This document shows positions 1 to 8,477 of a stretch of DNA of 64,000 nt, piece by piece. Under the pieces are notes generated by a model. That model made no database searches, was not told the origin of the DNA, and saw only the letters and a program-made list of their open reading frames with translations. The DNA lies in NCBI RefSeq assembly GCF_000340885.1, contig NC_020291.1:3967001-4031000 (forward strand). Direction: 5' to 3'. This DNA is from Clostridium saccharoperbutylacetonicum N1-4(HMT) (GTDB lineage Bacteria > Bacillota > Clostridia > Clostridiales > Clostridiaceae). Positions within the stretch are counted from its first letter, which is position 1, and each line of letters begins with the position of its first letter. The translations under genes were made by a program, and so were the position numbers.

Positions 1-174
1 CTCAGCTGAAATTAAATACTGCTTTTTGTAAACAATAAAGTCAGGCACCATGTCCTCTTCACCTTGAAAATTTACAATTCCTATACTTTCTTCTTCTATT
101 TGTGTCCACTCTAAGCTTTCAATTTTATATCTATATTGAACTCTCAAATCCTCTAATATTTCAAAATACTTCAT
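1..174 (-). CDS. Partial CDS at left edge, possible immunity or effector-associated protein
   Basis: An open frame starts with ATG at 174 and runs off the left edge, giving 58 residues that begin MKYFEILEDLRVQYRYKIES. The start overlaps the stop of the upstream VgrG-like gene as ATGA (171-174), so the two are probably translationally coupled and belong to one operon. A gene directly behind a VgrG-like gene is usually a cargo effector, adaptor or immunity gene. The acidic stretch followed by PDFIVYKKQYLISAE vaguely recalls DUF1629/Imm11-type immunity proteins, but too little is visible to assign it. Confidence 0.6.
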   Translation of the reverse strand, partial: MKYFEILEDLRVQYRYKIESLEWTQIEEESIGIVNFQGEEDMVPDFIVYKKQYLISAE

Positions 175-1616
175 AGTAATTTAACAATTCCCCTCAAATG
201 ATTTTCTTCTGCTAGCTGAATGCTTTCAGCTGAATTAACACCTTTACATGATCTTGTGACTGTCACTTTGTTTTTAGCTGATATCTTAATACTCTTAGGC
301 TTAAATACTTTACTATTAAAACTCGATGATAAGCTTGTTCCAATTTCAATATTTTTTGATGCATCTAGACTTATATTTTTCCCTGTTAAATTAATACTTC
401 CATTTTTATTTAAAGTAATTTGAATACTTTTCCCATCATCCTCTGCTATTTGAAGCTTATCTGGTGTCATTAAAAGTTCCTGTCCATTTTCTGTGGAATA
501 TGATTTATTACTAGGTGTCGATATTTTACTATAATATTTTGCATCTGCTCCTGCAATTCTAACTGAATTTGTTATTATTGTATCTTTTTCATCTCCTGTT
601 AAAAAAGATATTCGCACCTTATCCTCAATTAGTGGCATACAATAAGAATTTGAGACTTCTCTACCAAAGAAGAACCATTTATTACTTTCTACATTCTCAT
701 AAGAATCATTAATACAAAAATGTACTTGGACTTCATTATCCCTTCGATTCTTAACAATACCCTCTAAACTAATTCCCTTAAGCTTAGAGTTAATTATATA
801 GGTCGTTTTGATACCTTTTAAAAATTTCAATACATATGTATAATTTATCTCACCATTACTAATTTCCATGTCAACCTTTGTTACACAAACTCTTTGACCT
901 TCATAAATAATTTCACTGCATAAAGGTATATATTCATTTCCTATTGTCTTCCAACCAATAAAGTTTTGTTGTCCGATTTCTTCATTTATTGAATTTCTAA
1001 TTTTATTGAATTCATTAAAACTAGTTTTAACTTCACTAAAGTATGGTTCCAGTTTAGCTTCTTTATAACTCGTTTCCACTCCAAAATGAATTCTATGTGC
1101 ACTAGAAGTTGAATTTACAACTAATACTGTTTCAAAATGGCTGGCTAAACGCTTCAAAAATTCAAAATCAGTTTCCTCATATTGTACAAGTAAATTTTTT
1201 ATAATTTTCCCATTTGAAATATCATCTTTAAAATCTACATTTGTATATTTGCTTAAAACCTTTTTAATTACATCTTCATATGTACTATTTAAATTAATAA
1301 AAGCTTGTTTATGTTTTTTTATATCTAAATCATAAGAATAAGATATAGTTTTCAATTTTAAATATGCAACTTGTCCTTTATAACAAATTTCAAGCTTGAT
1401 AATTTTGCCAACATAAATAGGAGTTTTATTGACTAATAATTTTACTTCCTTCCAATCAACACTTTCTTCTAAATATTTTTCTGCATTTTCTTCACTTATA
1501 AGAGCTTCTAATTTTAACGTATGATGTTCATTTACTTCAGCTGTAAAATTCAATTTTTTTATATGTAATATTTCAAAAGGCAGTTCAACTTGCACATTCT
1601 CATAATTAATAATCAT
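171..1616 (-). CDS. VgrG/gpD-like spike protein (contractile injection system or phage tail)
   Basis: 481 residues. The first ~270 residues have the gp27/gpD-like layout of VgrG and Pvc8 proteins, including the YEETDFEFLKRLASHFE stretch that is characteristic of this family (QYxETDxxFLxRLA). Residues ~280-370 fit the gp5 OB-fold (GIVKNRRDNEVQVHF, then FFFGREVSNSYCMPLIEDKVRISF). The C-terminus is a short beta-rich tail with repeated SINLTGKNISLDASKNIEIG-like units, as in spike helices. It is preceded by GGGGGT 6-8 bases before the ATG. It sits behind a DUF4280 gene and a second VgrG-like gene, so the cluster encodes the spike and tip of an injection device. No sheath, tube or baseplate genes are visible in the window. 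Confidence 0.85.
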   Translation of the reverse strand: MIINYENVQVELPFEILHIKKLNFTAEVNEHHTLKLEALISEENAEKYLEESVDWKEVKLLVNKTPIYVGKIIKLEICYKGQVAYLKLKTISYSYDLDIKKHKQAFINLNSTYEDVIKKVLSKYTNVDFKDDISNGKIIKNLLVQYEETDFEFLKRLASHFETVLVVNSTSSAHRIHFGVETSYKEAKLEPYFSEVKTSFNEFNKIRNSINEEIGQQNFIGWKTIGNEYIPLCSEIIYEGQRVCVTKVDMEISNGEINYTYVLKFLKGIKTTYIINSKLKGISLEGIVKNRRDNEVQVHFCINDSYENVESNKWFFFGREVSNSYCMPLIEDKVRISFLTGDEKDTIITNSVRIAGADAKYYSKISTPSNKSYSTENGQELLMTPDKLQIAEDDGKSIQITLNKNGSINLTGKNISLDASKNIEIGTSLSSSFNSKVFKPKSIKISAKNKVTVTRSCKGVNSAESIQLAEENHLRGIVKLL

Positions 1617-1634
1617 TTTTAACTACCCCCACTA

Positions 1635-1997
1635 TTATTTTCTTTGTCCATCATCTACTATTTCTATTATTCCTCCATACATGCAAGACAATAAACATTC
1701 ACTAGTTAATGCCATTTCACCTTTTAAAATAAAATCTGTCTTCCCTTTAATCCATTTCTTACATATAACTGGATTACAAGGAACAGGTTTCATCCCACCT
1801 GCTTTAACTGCTGGATTATTAGGACTTTTGCATAGTGGAAAAGGCTGCACATTCTTATTTACCACATTATCTCCTACCGTTAGTATTTTTTGATCATGAA
1901 GTTCCAAATTCCACTCACAGCCTTTTCCCAAGGTACTTTCTCCAATACCTTGGGAACATTCTATTATTGCTCCATCTACTACATAAGTTATTGCCAT
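1635..1997 (-). CDS. DUF4280 (PAAR-like) tip protein
   Basis: 120 residues starting MAITYVVDGAIIECSQG, with conserved Cys at several positions and the central block PLCKSPNNPAVKAGGMKPVPCNPVICKKW. This is the DUF4280 family, regarded as PAAR-like: small proteins thought to cap the VgrG spike and sometimes carry effectors. AGGAGGGT lies 5 bases before the ATG. It lies between two VgrG-like genes with gaps of 18 and 58 bases, which fits a spike/tip cassette. The C-terminus ends soon after the core, so this copy carries no fused toxin domain. Confidence 0.85.
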   Translation of the reverse strand: MAITYVVDGAIIECSQGIGESTLGKGCEWNLELHDQKILTVGDNVVNKNVQPFPLCKSPNNPAVKAGGMKPVPCNPVICKKWIKGKTDFILKGEMALTSECLLSCMYGGIIEIVDDGQRK

Positions 1998-2055
1998 AAT
2001 ACCCTCCTGTATTGTAAAAAACTTTTTTATATCAATGTAAATCTACTTTTCACTA

Positions 2056-3474
2056 TTAATTGATTTTCACTTTAGTCCCATTTAATACAATATTTCCTCC
2101 GGAATCCAAAGTAACTTTACCACCTTTATCACAGCTTATGTCTACATTATCTTTTCCCGATATAACAATGCTATTTTCCGCTCTAAGATTAATAGCCTCA
2201 CTTGCATTTACACTTATACTACCTCCACTAATGCTTATTCCACCTCCTTTTCCAAGGACAATGGTAGCATTATCATTAGCTGTAATGGTAACACTATCTT
2301 TAGAAAAGATAACTTTTTTCCCATAAATAGTTGATATATATTTTACTTCAGGATCTCCTTTAATCTGCTGTATACAGCTTATGGCAAAGGCATCTTTTTC
2401 ATCATTTGCTGGAAAATAAACACGCACTCTATCATTTATTTCTGGCATAAAGTACCATCCACTACCATCTGATGATGCTGCTAAAGTCGAATACTTAAAC
2501 CAATATGCTGTGCTGGAATCCTGTTCTTGATCTATGTCTAATTTAACTTTGATTTTATCTCCAGTGACTGCTAAAACAGAACCTTCTAATGAAACACCTG
2601 CTAGATTTTCTCCATACAATCTTTTTTGTTTCAGTCCACCTTTAAGTCTAATAACATAAGTATTTTCTAATATACTTTCATTGTCTTTAATTTCATAAAC
2701 AAACTCTGACACATAGAATTGTAAATTTTTAAAACTAATATTATCACCTAATTCCAAAAGCTCATAACTTTTTACTTTATATGTAATATAATTTACCTCA
2801 CTTGCATTTGGTAAGTCATTTTCTCTTATAGAATCATAATCCTCAATTAGTTTCGTAGCTATATATTCATTTATTTCTAAATTTTTTCTTTGCAATTCTG
2901 GTGTATCTACAAAAAAATGAACCCCTTCTAAGGTATTATTAGCATAAATTCCTGCATTATAATATGAAGCTATTCGCTTAATAAATTCCCAGTCTGTCTC
3001 GTTATACTGCACCCATAGCCTATTTAATGGCTCATCATCTACATAACAGTTATAAGCTTTCTTATAATAAGGTTTTATAATCAAACCTATTAAGTTATTT
3101 ATATCAAAATTTATATTCTGAAAAGAACGTTGCTTCTTTCTGATATCCATTAAGTAAGTATAGCTTTTAGCTTTAATATGTAATTCATAATATTCCGCAA
3201 ATTTTTTAACCTTAATTTCAGTTATTATTCCAATAAAAATTGTTTTTTTCCCTTCTTCTGTTGTAGCATATACCTCAATTGGAGTATTATTACTTGTATG
3301 AATGTCATCATCTTTTTTATCTACAGGTAATATTCCCACTAAATCTAAACTACTATGATTATTAATACTTGCTTCTACTTTAAAACTTTTTATATATTCC
3401 AATTCAAATGTAGATATGCCTATCTGCCTATAGTCAATAGGTTCAATTTTTTTCTCATTTATATTTGTCTCCAT
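2056..3474 (-). CDS. VgrG/gpD-like spike protein, second copy
   Basis: 472 residues from the ATG at 3474. That start is preferred over a TTG 18 bases upstream because GGGGATGAGAGA lies directly before it. The protein has the same organisation as the other spike gene: a gp27-like N-terminal part with LWVQYNETDWEFIKRIASYYN, an OB-fold region (SVLAVTGDKIKVKLD, YFMPEINDRVRVYFP), then a long C-terminal run of beta repeats (SISVNASEAINLRAENSIVISGKDNVDISCDKGG) typical of the spike needle. It is clearly paralogous to the downstream protein but divergent, so it is not a recent duplication. It is the first gene of the visible minus-strand cluster; the 161 bases upstream probably hold the promoter. Confidence 0.85.
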   Translation of the reverse strand: METNINEKKIEPIDYRQIGISTFELEYIKSFKVEASINNHSSLDLVGILPVDKKDDDIHTSNNTPIEVYATTEEGKKTIFIGIITEIKVKKFAEYYELHIKAKSYTYLMDIRKKQRSFQNINFDINNLIGLIIKPYYKKAYNCYVDDEPLNRLWVQYNETDWEFIKRIASYYNAGIYANNTLEGVHFFVDTPELQRKNLEINEYIATKLIEDYDSIRENDLPNASEVNYITYKVKSYELLELGDNISFKNLQFYVSEFVYEIKDNESILENTYVIRLKGGLKQKRLYGENLAGVSLEGSVLAVTGDKIKVKLDIDQEQDSSTAYWFKYSTLAASSDGSGWYFMPEINDRVRVYFPANDEKDAFAISCIQQIKGDPEVKYISTIYGKKVIFSKDSVTITANDNATIVLGKGGGISISGGSISVNASEAINLRAENSIVISGKDNVDISCDKGGKVTLDSGGNIVLNGTKVKIN

Positions 3475-3653
3475 TCTCTCATCCCCTAACAATCATTATC
3501 TAAAATTATATATTCTTTTATATTATCTTATAATCTACATAAATATAGTTATATTACAAGCATTCCTTTAATTGTAAACATACTTTACAAAATAATCCAT
3601 TATACTTTAGTATAATTTTTTGAAAATTATCTTATTAATATTTAATTCTTCTT

Positions 3654-3953
3654 TCAAATTACAATAATTATTTCTTCTCCTGGTATAATAGCTGCATCTT
3701 TAGCAAGCTCAAACTCATTTATTCCAGTTGAATTAAAATATAATGTTTTATCATCCAATTCTACTAGCAATGCACCACTGAGAGTTTTTACTATTCTGCT
3801 GCAGCTTTCAGAATATAATTTAACAATAGAATCAAGCTTATCTGATTCTATATTTTCCTCTTTTTTAATACTAATTTCTTTTGTTTTTATAACTTCTATT
3901 ACTAGTAAATCAAATATACTTATTTGACCATCAATAGGACATTCATTTTTCAT
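3654..3953 (-). CDS. Small hypothetical protein
   Basis: 99 residues, not recognised. The N-terminus (MKNECPIDGQISIFDLL) is followed by a Lys/Glu-rich linker and a beta-rich C-terminal half ending GEEIIIVI. AAAGG lies 6 bases before the ATG. It sits upstream of the spike cluster in the same orientation but is separated by 180 bases, so it may be an independent transcript. It is divergent from the DUF1659 gene, and the 129 bases between them must contain promoters for both. A role in the injection system is possible only by proximity. Confidence 0.55.
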   Translation of the reverse strand: MKNECPIDGQISIFDLLVIEVIKTKEISIKKEENIESDKLDSIVKLYSESCSRIVKTLSGALLVELDDKTLYFNSTGINEFELAKDAAIIPGEEIIIVI

Positions 3954-4082
3954 ATTTAACCTTTCATTATTATTAATCTATTTTAGTTCTTTGGTAACTC
4001 AAAAAATTTTTTATTATTTATGTTTTGACTAAAATTTGTCCATATATCATTTACGAAATAAAGATGAAGGAGGTAAAAACAA

Positions 4083-4307
4083 ATGGCTGTAACTAAAACT
4101 ATCGACTCTGCTTCACTTAGTATTGAAGTTCAAAAAGGGACTGATAAGGCCGGCGATCCAATTTACACAAAGAAGGCTTTCTCAGGCATTAAAACAAATG
4201 CTGCACCTGAAAATGTATATGCTGTTGCAGAAGCAATTAAAGGTGTTATGCAGGCTAAAACTAGAGACTATTTTATAAATGAAGCTTCTATTTTAGCAAA
4301 TGCTTAG
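4083..4307 (+). CDS. DUF1659 family protein
   Basis: 74 residues, MAVTKTIDSASLSIEVQKG... with the family pattern of a beta hairpin, then FSGIKTNAAPENVYAVAEAIKGV. DUF1659 proteins are short, widespread in clostridia and bacilli, and of unknown function; they are almost always encoded beside a DUF2922 gene, as here. A strong site, AAGGAGGT, lies 9 bases before the ATG. The upstream sequence 3975-4035 is repeated in degenerate form at 57760-57830 (see the pseudogene there), which shows this locus has been copied. Confidence 0.85.
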   Translation: MAVTKTIDSASLSIEVQKGTDKAGDPIYTKKAFSGIKTNAAPENVYAVAEAIKGVMQAKTRDYFINEASILANA

Positions 4308-4349
4308 GATCATTCCCAAAAATAATTTTTAAGATTGGAGGTAAAATAA

Positions 4350-4568
4350 ATGGAATATACTTTGTCTATGACTTTTCTAACATCATCTGGTGAAAAAAGC
4401 ACTTTAAATGTTCCTGGTGTTAAAACAGATATTACTAAAGAAGCGATTAATTCGCTTATGGATACTATAATTGCCAAAGATGTTTTTGTAACTAATTCTG
4501 GCAATTTAGTTAAGAAATCAGGCGCTCAGGTTACTCAAAGACAAGTTACTAAATTTGATGTAGCTTAG
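4350..4568 (+). CDS. DUF2922 family protein
   Basis: 72 residues. The sequence contains the family pattern L.MTFLTSSGEKSTLNVPG..., D.TKEAINSLMDTII and the terminal VTQRQVTKFDVA. Function unknown. TGGAGGT lies 9 bases before the ATG, and the 42-base gap to the DUF1659 gene plus the terminator right after the stop indicate a two-gene operon. Two decayed copies of this gene or its 3' end occur at 57835-58034 and 56822-56890. Confidence 0.85.
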   Translation: MEYTLSMTFLTSSGEKSTLNVPGVKTDITKEAINSLMDTIIAKDVFVTNSGNLVKKSGAQVTQRQVTKFDVA

Positions 4569-4580
4569 TTTAAAGACTAA

Positions 4581-4625
4581 AAATAGAAGCTTATCTTTTT
4601 ATATGAGATGAGCTTCTATTTTTTT
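4581..4625 (+). terminator. Rho-independent terminator of the DUF1659-DUF2922 operon
   Basis: The stem AAATAGAAGCTTATC pairs with GATGAGCTTCTATTT and is followed by a T-run, 13 bases after the DUF2922 stop. The same stem is present at 56852-56887 and 58050-58078. Confidence 0.85.
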
Positions 4626-4699
4626 ATTAATATTCATAATACTTTATTACTCAGTAACATTTTCAAATTATATTATTTGAAATATCTTATATTTAATTA

Positions 4700-5095
4700 T
4701 CACTTAATCACTTTTAAATTTGGTTTACTTTCTTGTTTTTCAAATTCTTCGCTAAATTCATTTATGAAATATTCTAAATTACATTTCACATATAATAAAC
4801 CTTTCCTATCATTCCAGCTTAAGGCATATATCTTCTTAATCTTTATCATTGTCCGTTGATTGCATATGGTCCATCCATCTTGCCACATACCAATTGGTGG
4901 AATATCACTATATAAATTAAAAGGTATCTTTTGATCTGTATTTCTAATACATCCCTTTTCATCCATATCAAAGTATAAGCAACCTTCATCTCTGCTTCTA
5001 ACGATACTTTTCCCCTTACATTCACCACCATGTTCTTCAGATCTTTTGCAGTACGGACATTCTAAACGGTTATGAAAATCTTTTGGCCTGTCCAT
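4700..5095 (-). CDS. Small Cys-rich hypothetical protein of the phage module
   Basis: 131 residues from ATG 5095. This start is preferred over an ATG at 5137 because it begins one base after the stop of the upstream AbrB gene (TAA-A-ATG), whereas the longer form would overlap it by 41 bases. The N-terminal half contains CPYCKRSEEHGGECKG plus further Cys (GCLYF, GCIRN), suggesting one or two zinc-binding knuckles. The C-terminal half is acidic and charged. Not recognised; its place next to phage replication genes suggests an accessory phage function. Confidence 0.55.
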   Translation of the reverse strand: MDRPKDFHNRLECPYCKRSEEHGGECKGKSIVRSRDEGCLYFDMDEKGCIRNTDQKIPFNLYSDIPPIGMWQDGWTICNQRTMIKIKKIYALSWNDRKGLLYVKCNLEYFINEFSEEFEKQESKPNLKVIK

Positions 5096-5096
5096 T

Positions 5097-5339
5097 TTAC
5101 TCTTGTCCAAAATCCTTTCTGCATCCTTCACAAACAATTAAATCTTTAAATGCTAAAATACCTTTTTCACATCCACAAAAAATACAGCCTCTATGATATT
5201 TCTTAACAACTATTTCATTATTAACCTTCACTATTTCTAATGGATCTCCTTCACTAATACCAAGAACATTTCTAATTTCACTTGGTATTACAAACCTTCC
5301 TAACGCATCAACTTTTCTTACCATTCCTGATTCTTTCAT
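5097..5339 (-). CDS. AbrB/SpoVT-type transcriptional regulator with C-terminal zinc knuckles
   Basis: 80 residues from ATG 5339. This start is favoured over one at 5369 because AAAGGGTG lies 9 bases upstream and because MKESGMVRKVDALGRFVIP matches the normal N-terminus of this family. The swapped-hairpin DNA-binding domain is complete (VRKVDALGRFVIPSEIRNVLGI, then GDPLEIVKVNNEIVVKKY). The C-terminus adds CIFCGC...CEGC, a four-Cys zinc-binding tail common in clostridial AbrB-like proteins of phage origin. The 3' third of the gene also occurs as fragments at 41008-41092 and 59905-59965. Confidence 0.85.
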   Translation of the reverse strand: MKESGMVRKVDALGRFVIPSEIRNVLGISEGDPLEIVKVNNEIVVKKYHRGCIFCGCEKGILAFKDLIVCEGCRKDFGQE

Positions 5340-5407
5340 ATTTAAAAACACCCTTTCAATATATTTCAATTACAATTTACCACTGAACTTTAACAATTGA
5401 TAATTGC

Positions 5408-6208
5408 TCATTTAAGCCTATAATTATTTCCTATATCCTTTTCTATTTCAACTACATAATCTTTTGACATTTCATATATACGTGACCCTACCCCTTCATC
5501 AAAAGCTAGTAATCTATTAATAGAAAATTCACTACTAACTATGATTGGCAGAAAGTTTAAATATCTATAATTAATTATTTCAAACATTATGTTAAGATCA
5601 CTTTCATTAATTTTTCCCTTGAAGAGGTCATCAATAAGAAGTACCTCGCATAATTTATACTTTGATATCATTTTTCCATAGTATTCTTGATCAATCATAT
5701 TTTGTTTTATCTTTGTGATCACATCTCTATAAGGCATATACACAACTTTAATTCTTTGTTTTAAAAAATATAATGCTATAGCAACACTAACATGCGTTTT
5801 GCCGCTACCAACTTGTCCACATAATAAAATACTATTTCTTCTCTTATCTTTAATTTCATCAAAGTTAGTACAATAAGCTGCAGCCGTATCCTTTAATCTT
5901 TCAGATGCTTTATTCCATACCTCAAAGTTAAAAAAAGTATGTTTACTCTGCTCCACATTAATTCCAGAATACCTCCACTCACTTTTTAGCTTTTCTATAT
6001 TTCTACATTCACAGCTAACAGCTAGTGGCTGACTATTCTCCTGTGGTACCAAAACCCAACCAGTATCACAACATTTATCGCATTTATATAAGGTTTTCCT
6101 CTGCCCACTTTCGTTGAGCTTCTGTAAGCTTTCGTGGTTCTTTTGGTTTGAATCCTGCAAATTTATTTGTATCTGTTGTGTTACTCGTTCCAGTGCTTCT
6201 AACCCCAT
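5408..6208 (-). CDS. DnaC-like helicase-loader ATPase
   Basis: 266 residues. An N-terminal zinc region (CDKCCDTGWVLVP...CEC, residues ~42-75) precedes an AAA+ core with Walker A GQVGSGKT (residues ~130) and Walker B VLLIDDLF, the usual layout of phage/DnaC-type loaders that bring the replicative helicase to the origin. The start lies 125 bases inside the upstream replisome-organizer gene. It is nevertheless well supported: GGAGGTGA stands 7 bases before the ATG, and the zinc region must be included. The same overlap is kept in the decayed copy at 60 kb. It probably works with the replisome organizer to start replication of the element. Confidence 0.85.
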   Translation of the reverse strand: MGLEALERVTQQIQINLQDSNQKNHESLQKLNESGQRKTLYKCDKCCDTGWVLVPQENSQPLAVSCECRNIEKLKSEWRYSGINVEQSKHTFFNFEVWNKASERLKDTAAAYCTNFDEIKDKRRNSILLCGQVGSGKTHVSVAIALYFLKQRIKVVYMPYRDVITKIKQNMIDQEYYGKMISKYKLCEVLLIDDLFKGKINESDLNIMFEIINYRYLNFLPIIVSSEFSINRLLAFDEGVGSRIYEMSKDYVVEIEKDIGNNYRLK

Positions 6209-7244
6209 TCTTCTTCACCTCCATATTTTCTTCTGGGTACCCTTCTCTTCTCCAGTTTTTTAATATGCCAATGGCATACTTTATATCAGGACAATTCTTC
6301 TCAAAGCCAACATCCATAGCCATCTTAACCCACTTCACACCATGAATATCAATAGCAGCTCTAAGTGATACATAGTCACATCCACCAACTTTGCCTGTGA
6401 TTTTCTCATGATATTGTATAAGTTCTAAAGCTTTGAGATTAATATCATTCTCTGAAGATTCATTTTTGGTATTATTATTTTCTAAGAGACTAGACTTACT
6501 TACCTCCTCAATGAAAGTTGAACTTTTATTATTTATATCACCCACACTATTTTCATTCTCTATCTCTATCTCTTTCTTCTTATTCTTTTTCTTAATCTCT
6601 TTCTTATTCTGTTCCATTACTGTAACGTTACAATTAGAATTTTCAGCATTACAGGTAACATTACAATTTTCATCAGAGGAATCTTTGTTATTATTTTCTG
6701 TAGTATCGTTATTTTGACTTTCCTTGATATCTTGATTAATATCATTAGATGTATTTTCACCCACTTGAATATCAGCTTCATTTCCAGCTGCTTTAACAAC
6801 ATCACTTGCAGATGAAGCTAGTTCAATTTCTCCTTCACCATTATCATTAGCTGCTTTCTTTTTTGCTCTACATTTTGCAACTCTATTAATATTTAATTGC
6901 TTAGCCCTTTCCATTCCCTCAACATTTTGATGCTTTTCCCAATTCTTAATTTTAAAAACTTTATCTTCAGTAAGTTCAATCATTTCTAATTTTCTAAGTA
7001 TTTTAAATGCATCTTTTACTTCTTCAACACTTCTGTTAAATTCTATAGCCAACGTTTTAATTGTGTGTGGCATTTTTTCATTAATGTACAAATATCCACC
7101 AAGATTTACTTTCCCAGCTAAAACAATAGATCTCGACCAAATATAATGATATAAGTCTCTTTTGTCCTCACTATCTATTATTTTAAGTTTAGTGTCTTCA
7201 TACATATTCACTTTAAATTTAACCCACATAACAACATCAGCCAT
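6084..7244 (-). CDS. Phage replisome organizer N-terminal domain protein
   Basis: 386 residues from ATG 7244 (AGAAGG 6 bases upstream; the in-frame ATG at 7295 has no such site). The N-terminal ~130 residues (MADVVMWVKFKVNMYEDTKLKIID...) match the winged-helix phage replisome organizer domain that binds the phage origin. A long low-complexity Asn/Ser/Glu linker follows, then a DnaD-like C-terminal domain near residues 290-350 (YHEKITGKVGGCDYVSLRAAIDIHG...YAIGILKNWRREGYP). Its 3' end overlaps the loader gene by 125 bases. A second copy at 60065-61114 lacks about 37 residues of the linker. Confidence 0.85.
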   Translation of the reverse strand: MADVVMWVKFKVNMYEDTKLKIIDSEDKRDLYHYIWSRSIVLAGKVNLGGYLYINEKMPHTIKTLAIEFNRSVEEVKDAFKILRKLEMIELTEDKVFKIKNWEKHQNVEGMERAKQLNINRVAKCRAKKKAANDNGEGEIELASSASDVVKAAGNEADIQVGENTSNDINQDIKESQNNDTTENNNKDSSDENCNVTCNAENSNCNVTVMEQNKKEIKKKNKKKEIEIENENSVGDINNKSSTFIEEVSKSSLLENNNTKNESSENDINLKALELIQYHEKITGKVGGCDYVSLRAAIDIHGVKWVKMAMDVGFEKNCPDIKYAIGILKNWRREGYPEENMEVKKNGVRSTGTSNTTDTNKFAGFKPKEPRKLTEAQRKWAEENLI

Positions 7245-7386
7245 AATTATCCTTCTCCCACACATAAAATATTTCAAATCGTAAAAGACCTTCAAAAGAT
7301 GGAGTAACTCCTATTAATTTGCATGTTAATACATAATATCTGAAGACTTTAAAATTCACTCTTCATCCCTCATTAATTTCAATTTT

Positions 7387-7578
7387 TTATTTTATTAATA
7401 TTCCTTTGTGTTCATTAATTTTCTTTCCATCTTTCCAATCATAATAAGTACATTCTTCAACTTGCTTAAATGGAAAATTCTCTCCAAGTATTTGGTTACA
7501 TACTTTTAAATTCCTTGGATAATTACTTAGTATTTCTATTAAATCATTAGCTGTAAAACCTTCAAATTTTCTGATCAT
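7387..7578 (-). CDS. Small hypothetical phage-type protein
   Basis: 63 residues from ATG 7578, chosen because GGAGGATTTACA directly precedes it; an upstream ATG at 7653 has no ribosome site. MIRKFEGFTANDLIEILSNYPRNLKVCNQIL suggests a small alpha/beta fold. Not recognised. It lies between the excisionase-like gene and the replisome organizer in the same orientation. Confidence 0.5.
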   Translation of the reverse strand: MIRKFEGFTANDLIEILSNYPRNLKVCNQILGENFPFKQVEECTYYDWKDGKKINEHKGILIK

Positions 7579-7773
7579 TGTAAATCCTCCTCTTTTTTCA
7601 ACAATTAACCATACTAGTATCATATTTTTATTTGCCTTAATAAATTTATTCATGCTAATTATTAGTAAATTTAAGCAAATACATTTTTAGCAAGATATTT
7701 ATTTTCAAATTTGAACATAATTTCTTCAACTCTATCTTCATTCTTAAATTCATGCGAAAATTTAAAATTCCGT

Positions 7774-8022
7774 CTATATCTGTCTATGTTCTAATGATAT
7801 TTTTTGAAGCCATTCTTGTAATAAATCTCTATTTATCAATACTTTTGCTCCAACTTTAAAATAAGGAAAATCAGTATTAGGCTTATTTATTAACTCTCTT
7901 ATTTTTTCTTTACTTACATTTATAAACTCTGCACATTCCAATACTGTAAGTGTCTTTCTATTTAAGCAAGAATTTTTAATAACATCATAAAGTTTACTAA
8001 ATATTATCTCTTCTTCGTTCAT
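7774..8022 (-). CDS. Excisionase-like HTH DNA-binding protein
   Basis: 82 residues from ATG 8022 (GAGGGGAC 7 bases upstream). The pattern LTVLECAEFINVSKEKIRELINKPNTDFPYFKVGAKVLINRDLLQEWL is the MerR-like winged helix of the excisionase/helix-turn-helix-17 family: a short helix-turn-helix followed by the K.G.k..I....L..WL wing. It overlaps the upstream repressor gene by 26 bases. In this context it may control integrase directionality or early transcription. Confidence 0.75.
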   Translation of the reverse strand: MNEEEIIFSKLYDVIKNSCLNRKTLTVLECAEFINVSKEKIRELINKPNTDFPYFKVGAKVLINRDLLQEWLQKISLEHRQI

Positions 8023-8218
8023 AATAAGTCCCCTCGCATGCTGCTTTGATCTCATCAATACTCTTTTCATAAATTTTGCTTAACTTTTCCATTTTGAGCA
8101 TGTCCACTTTGCATTTACCTTTTTCAATATTGCTAAACTGCATTCTGCTAATATGAAGTCTTTCTGCAATCTTATATGCCTTTATTCCACTTTCTTTTCT
8201 CAATTGTTTTAAATTCAT
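7997..8218 (-). CDS. Cro/CI-family HTH regulator
   Basis: 73 residues from ATG 8218; AAAGGAGTGGAGA stands just before it, while the in-frame start at 8251 lacks a site. The whole protein is essentially one HTH_3 domain: LKQLRKESGIKAYKIAERLHISRMQFSNIEKGKCKVDMLKMEKLSKIY. It probably represses transcription of its own operon and of the divergent regulator by binding the TTGTAAAGTT repeats upstream. A fragment of this gene survives at 61365-61462. Confidence 0.8.
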   Translation of the reverse strand: MNLKQLRKESGIKAYKIAERLHISRMQFSNIEKGKCKVDMLKMEKLSKIYEKSIDEIKAACEGTYYERRRDNI

Positions 8219-8257
8219 TCTCTCCACTCCTTTCCTTAATTGTAAATTCATTCCATA

Positions 8258-8460
8258 ATTTTGTAAAGTTGTTTTTTAAAAAATTACAGTTTAATAATAT
8301 ATTTTTGATTTTTGTAAAGTTAATTTTCATTTTCGCAATAATTAATTAATTTATTGTTATTCTAATACAAGAAATATACTTAATCATATCTTTACTAATT
8401 TTATTTTCCATTTTTTACAAACAAATATTTTGCAATTCTGCAAAGTTGTTTTATAATAAA
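8258..8460. promoter_or_regulatory. Operator/promoter region between divergent phage regulators
   Basis: Three related direct repeats lie between the minus-strand repressor gene and the plus-strand regulator: TTGTAAAGTT at 8261-8270 and 8312-8321, and a variant CTGCAAAGTTGTTTTATAA from 8439. A similar TTGTAAAGTA lies in the decayed copy near 61506. Their spacing and position suit binding sites for the Cro/CI-like protein. The assignment is inferred. Confidence 0.5.
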
Positions 8461-8477
8461 TTTAAGGAGGGACGCAT

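Noticed and set aside
2060..2326. 88-codon plus-strand frame opposite the spike gene, and similar antisense frames over the NRPS, adhE and giant GHKL genes
   Set aside because: They lie entirely antisense to strongly supported genes and lack ribosome sites; they reflect codon composition of the real gene.
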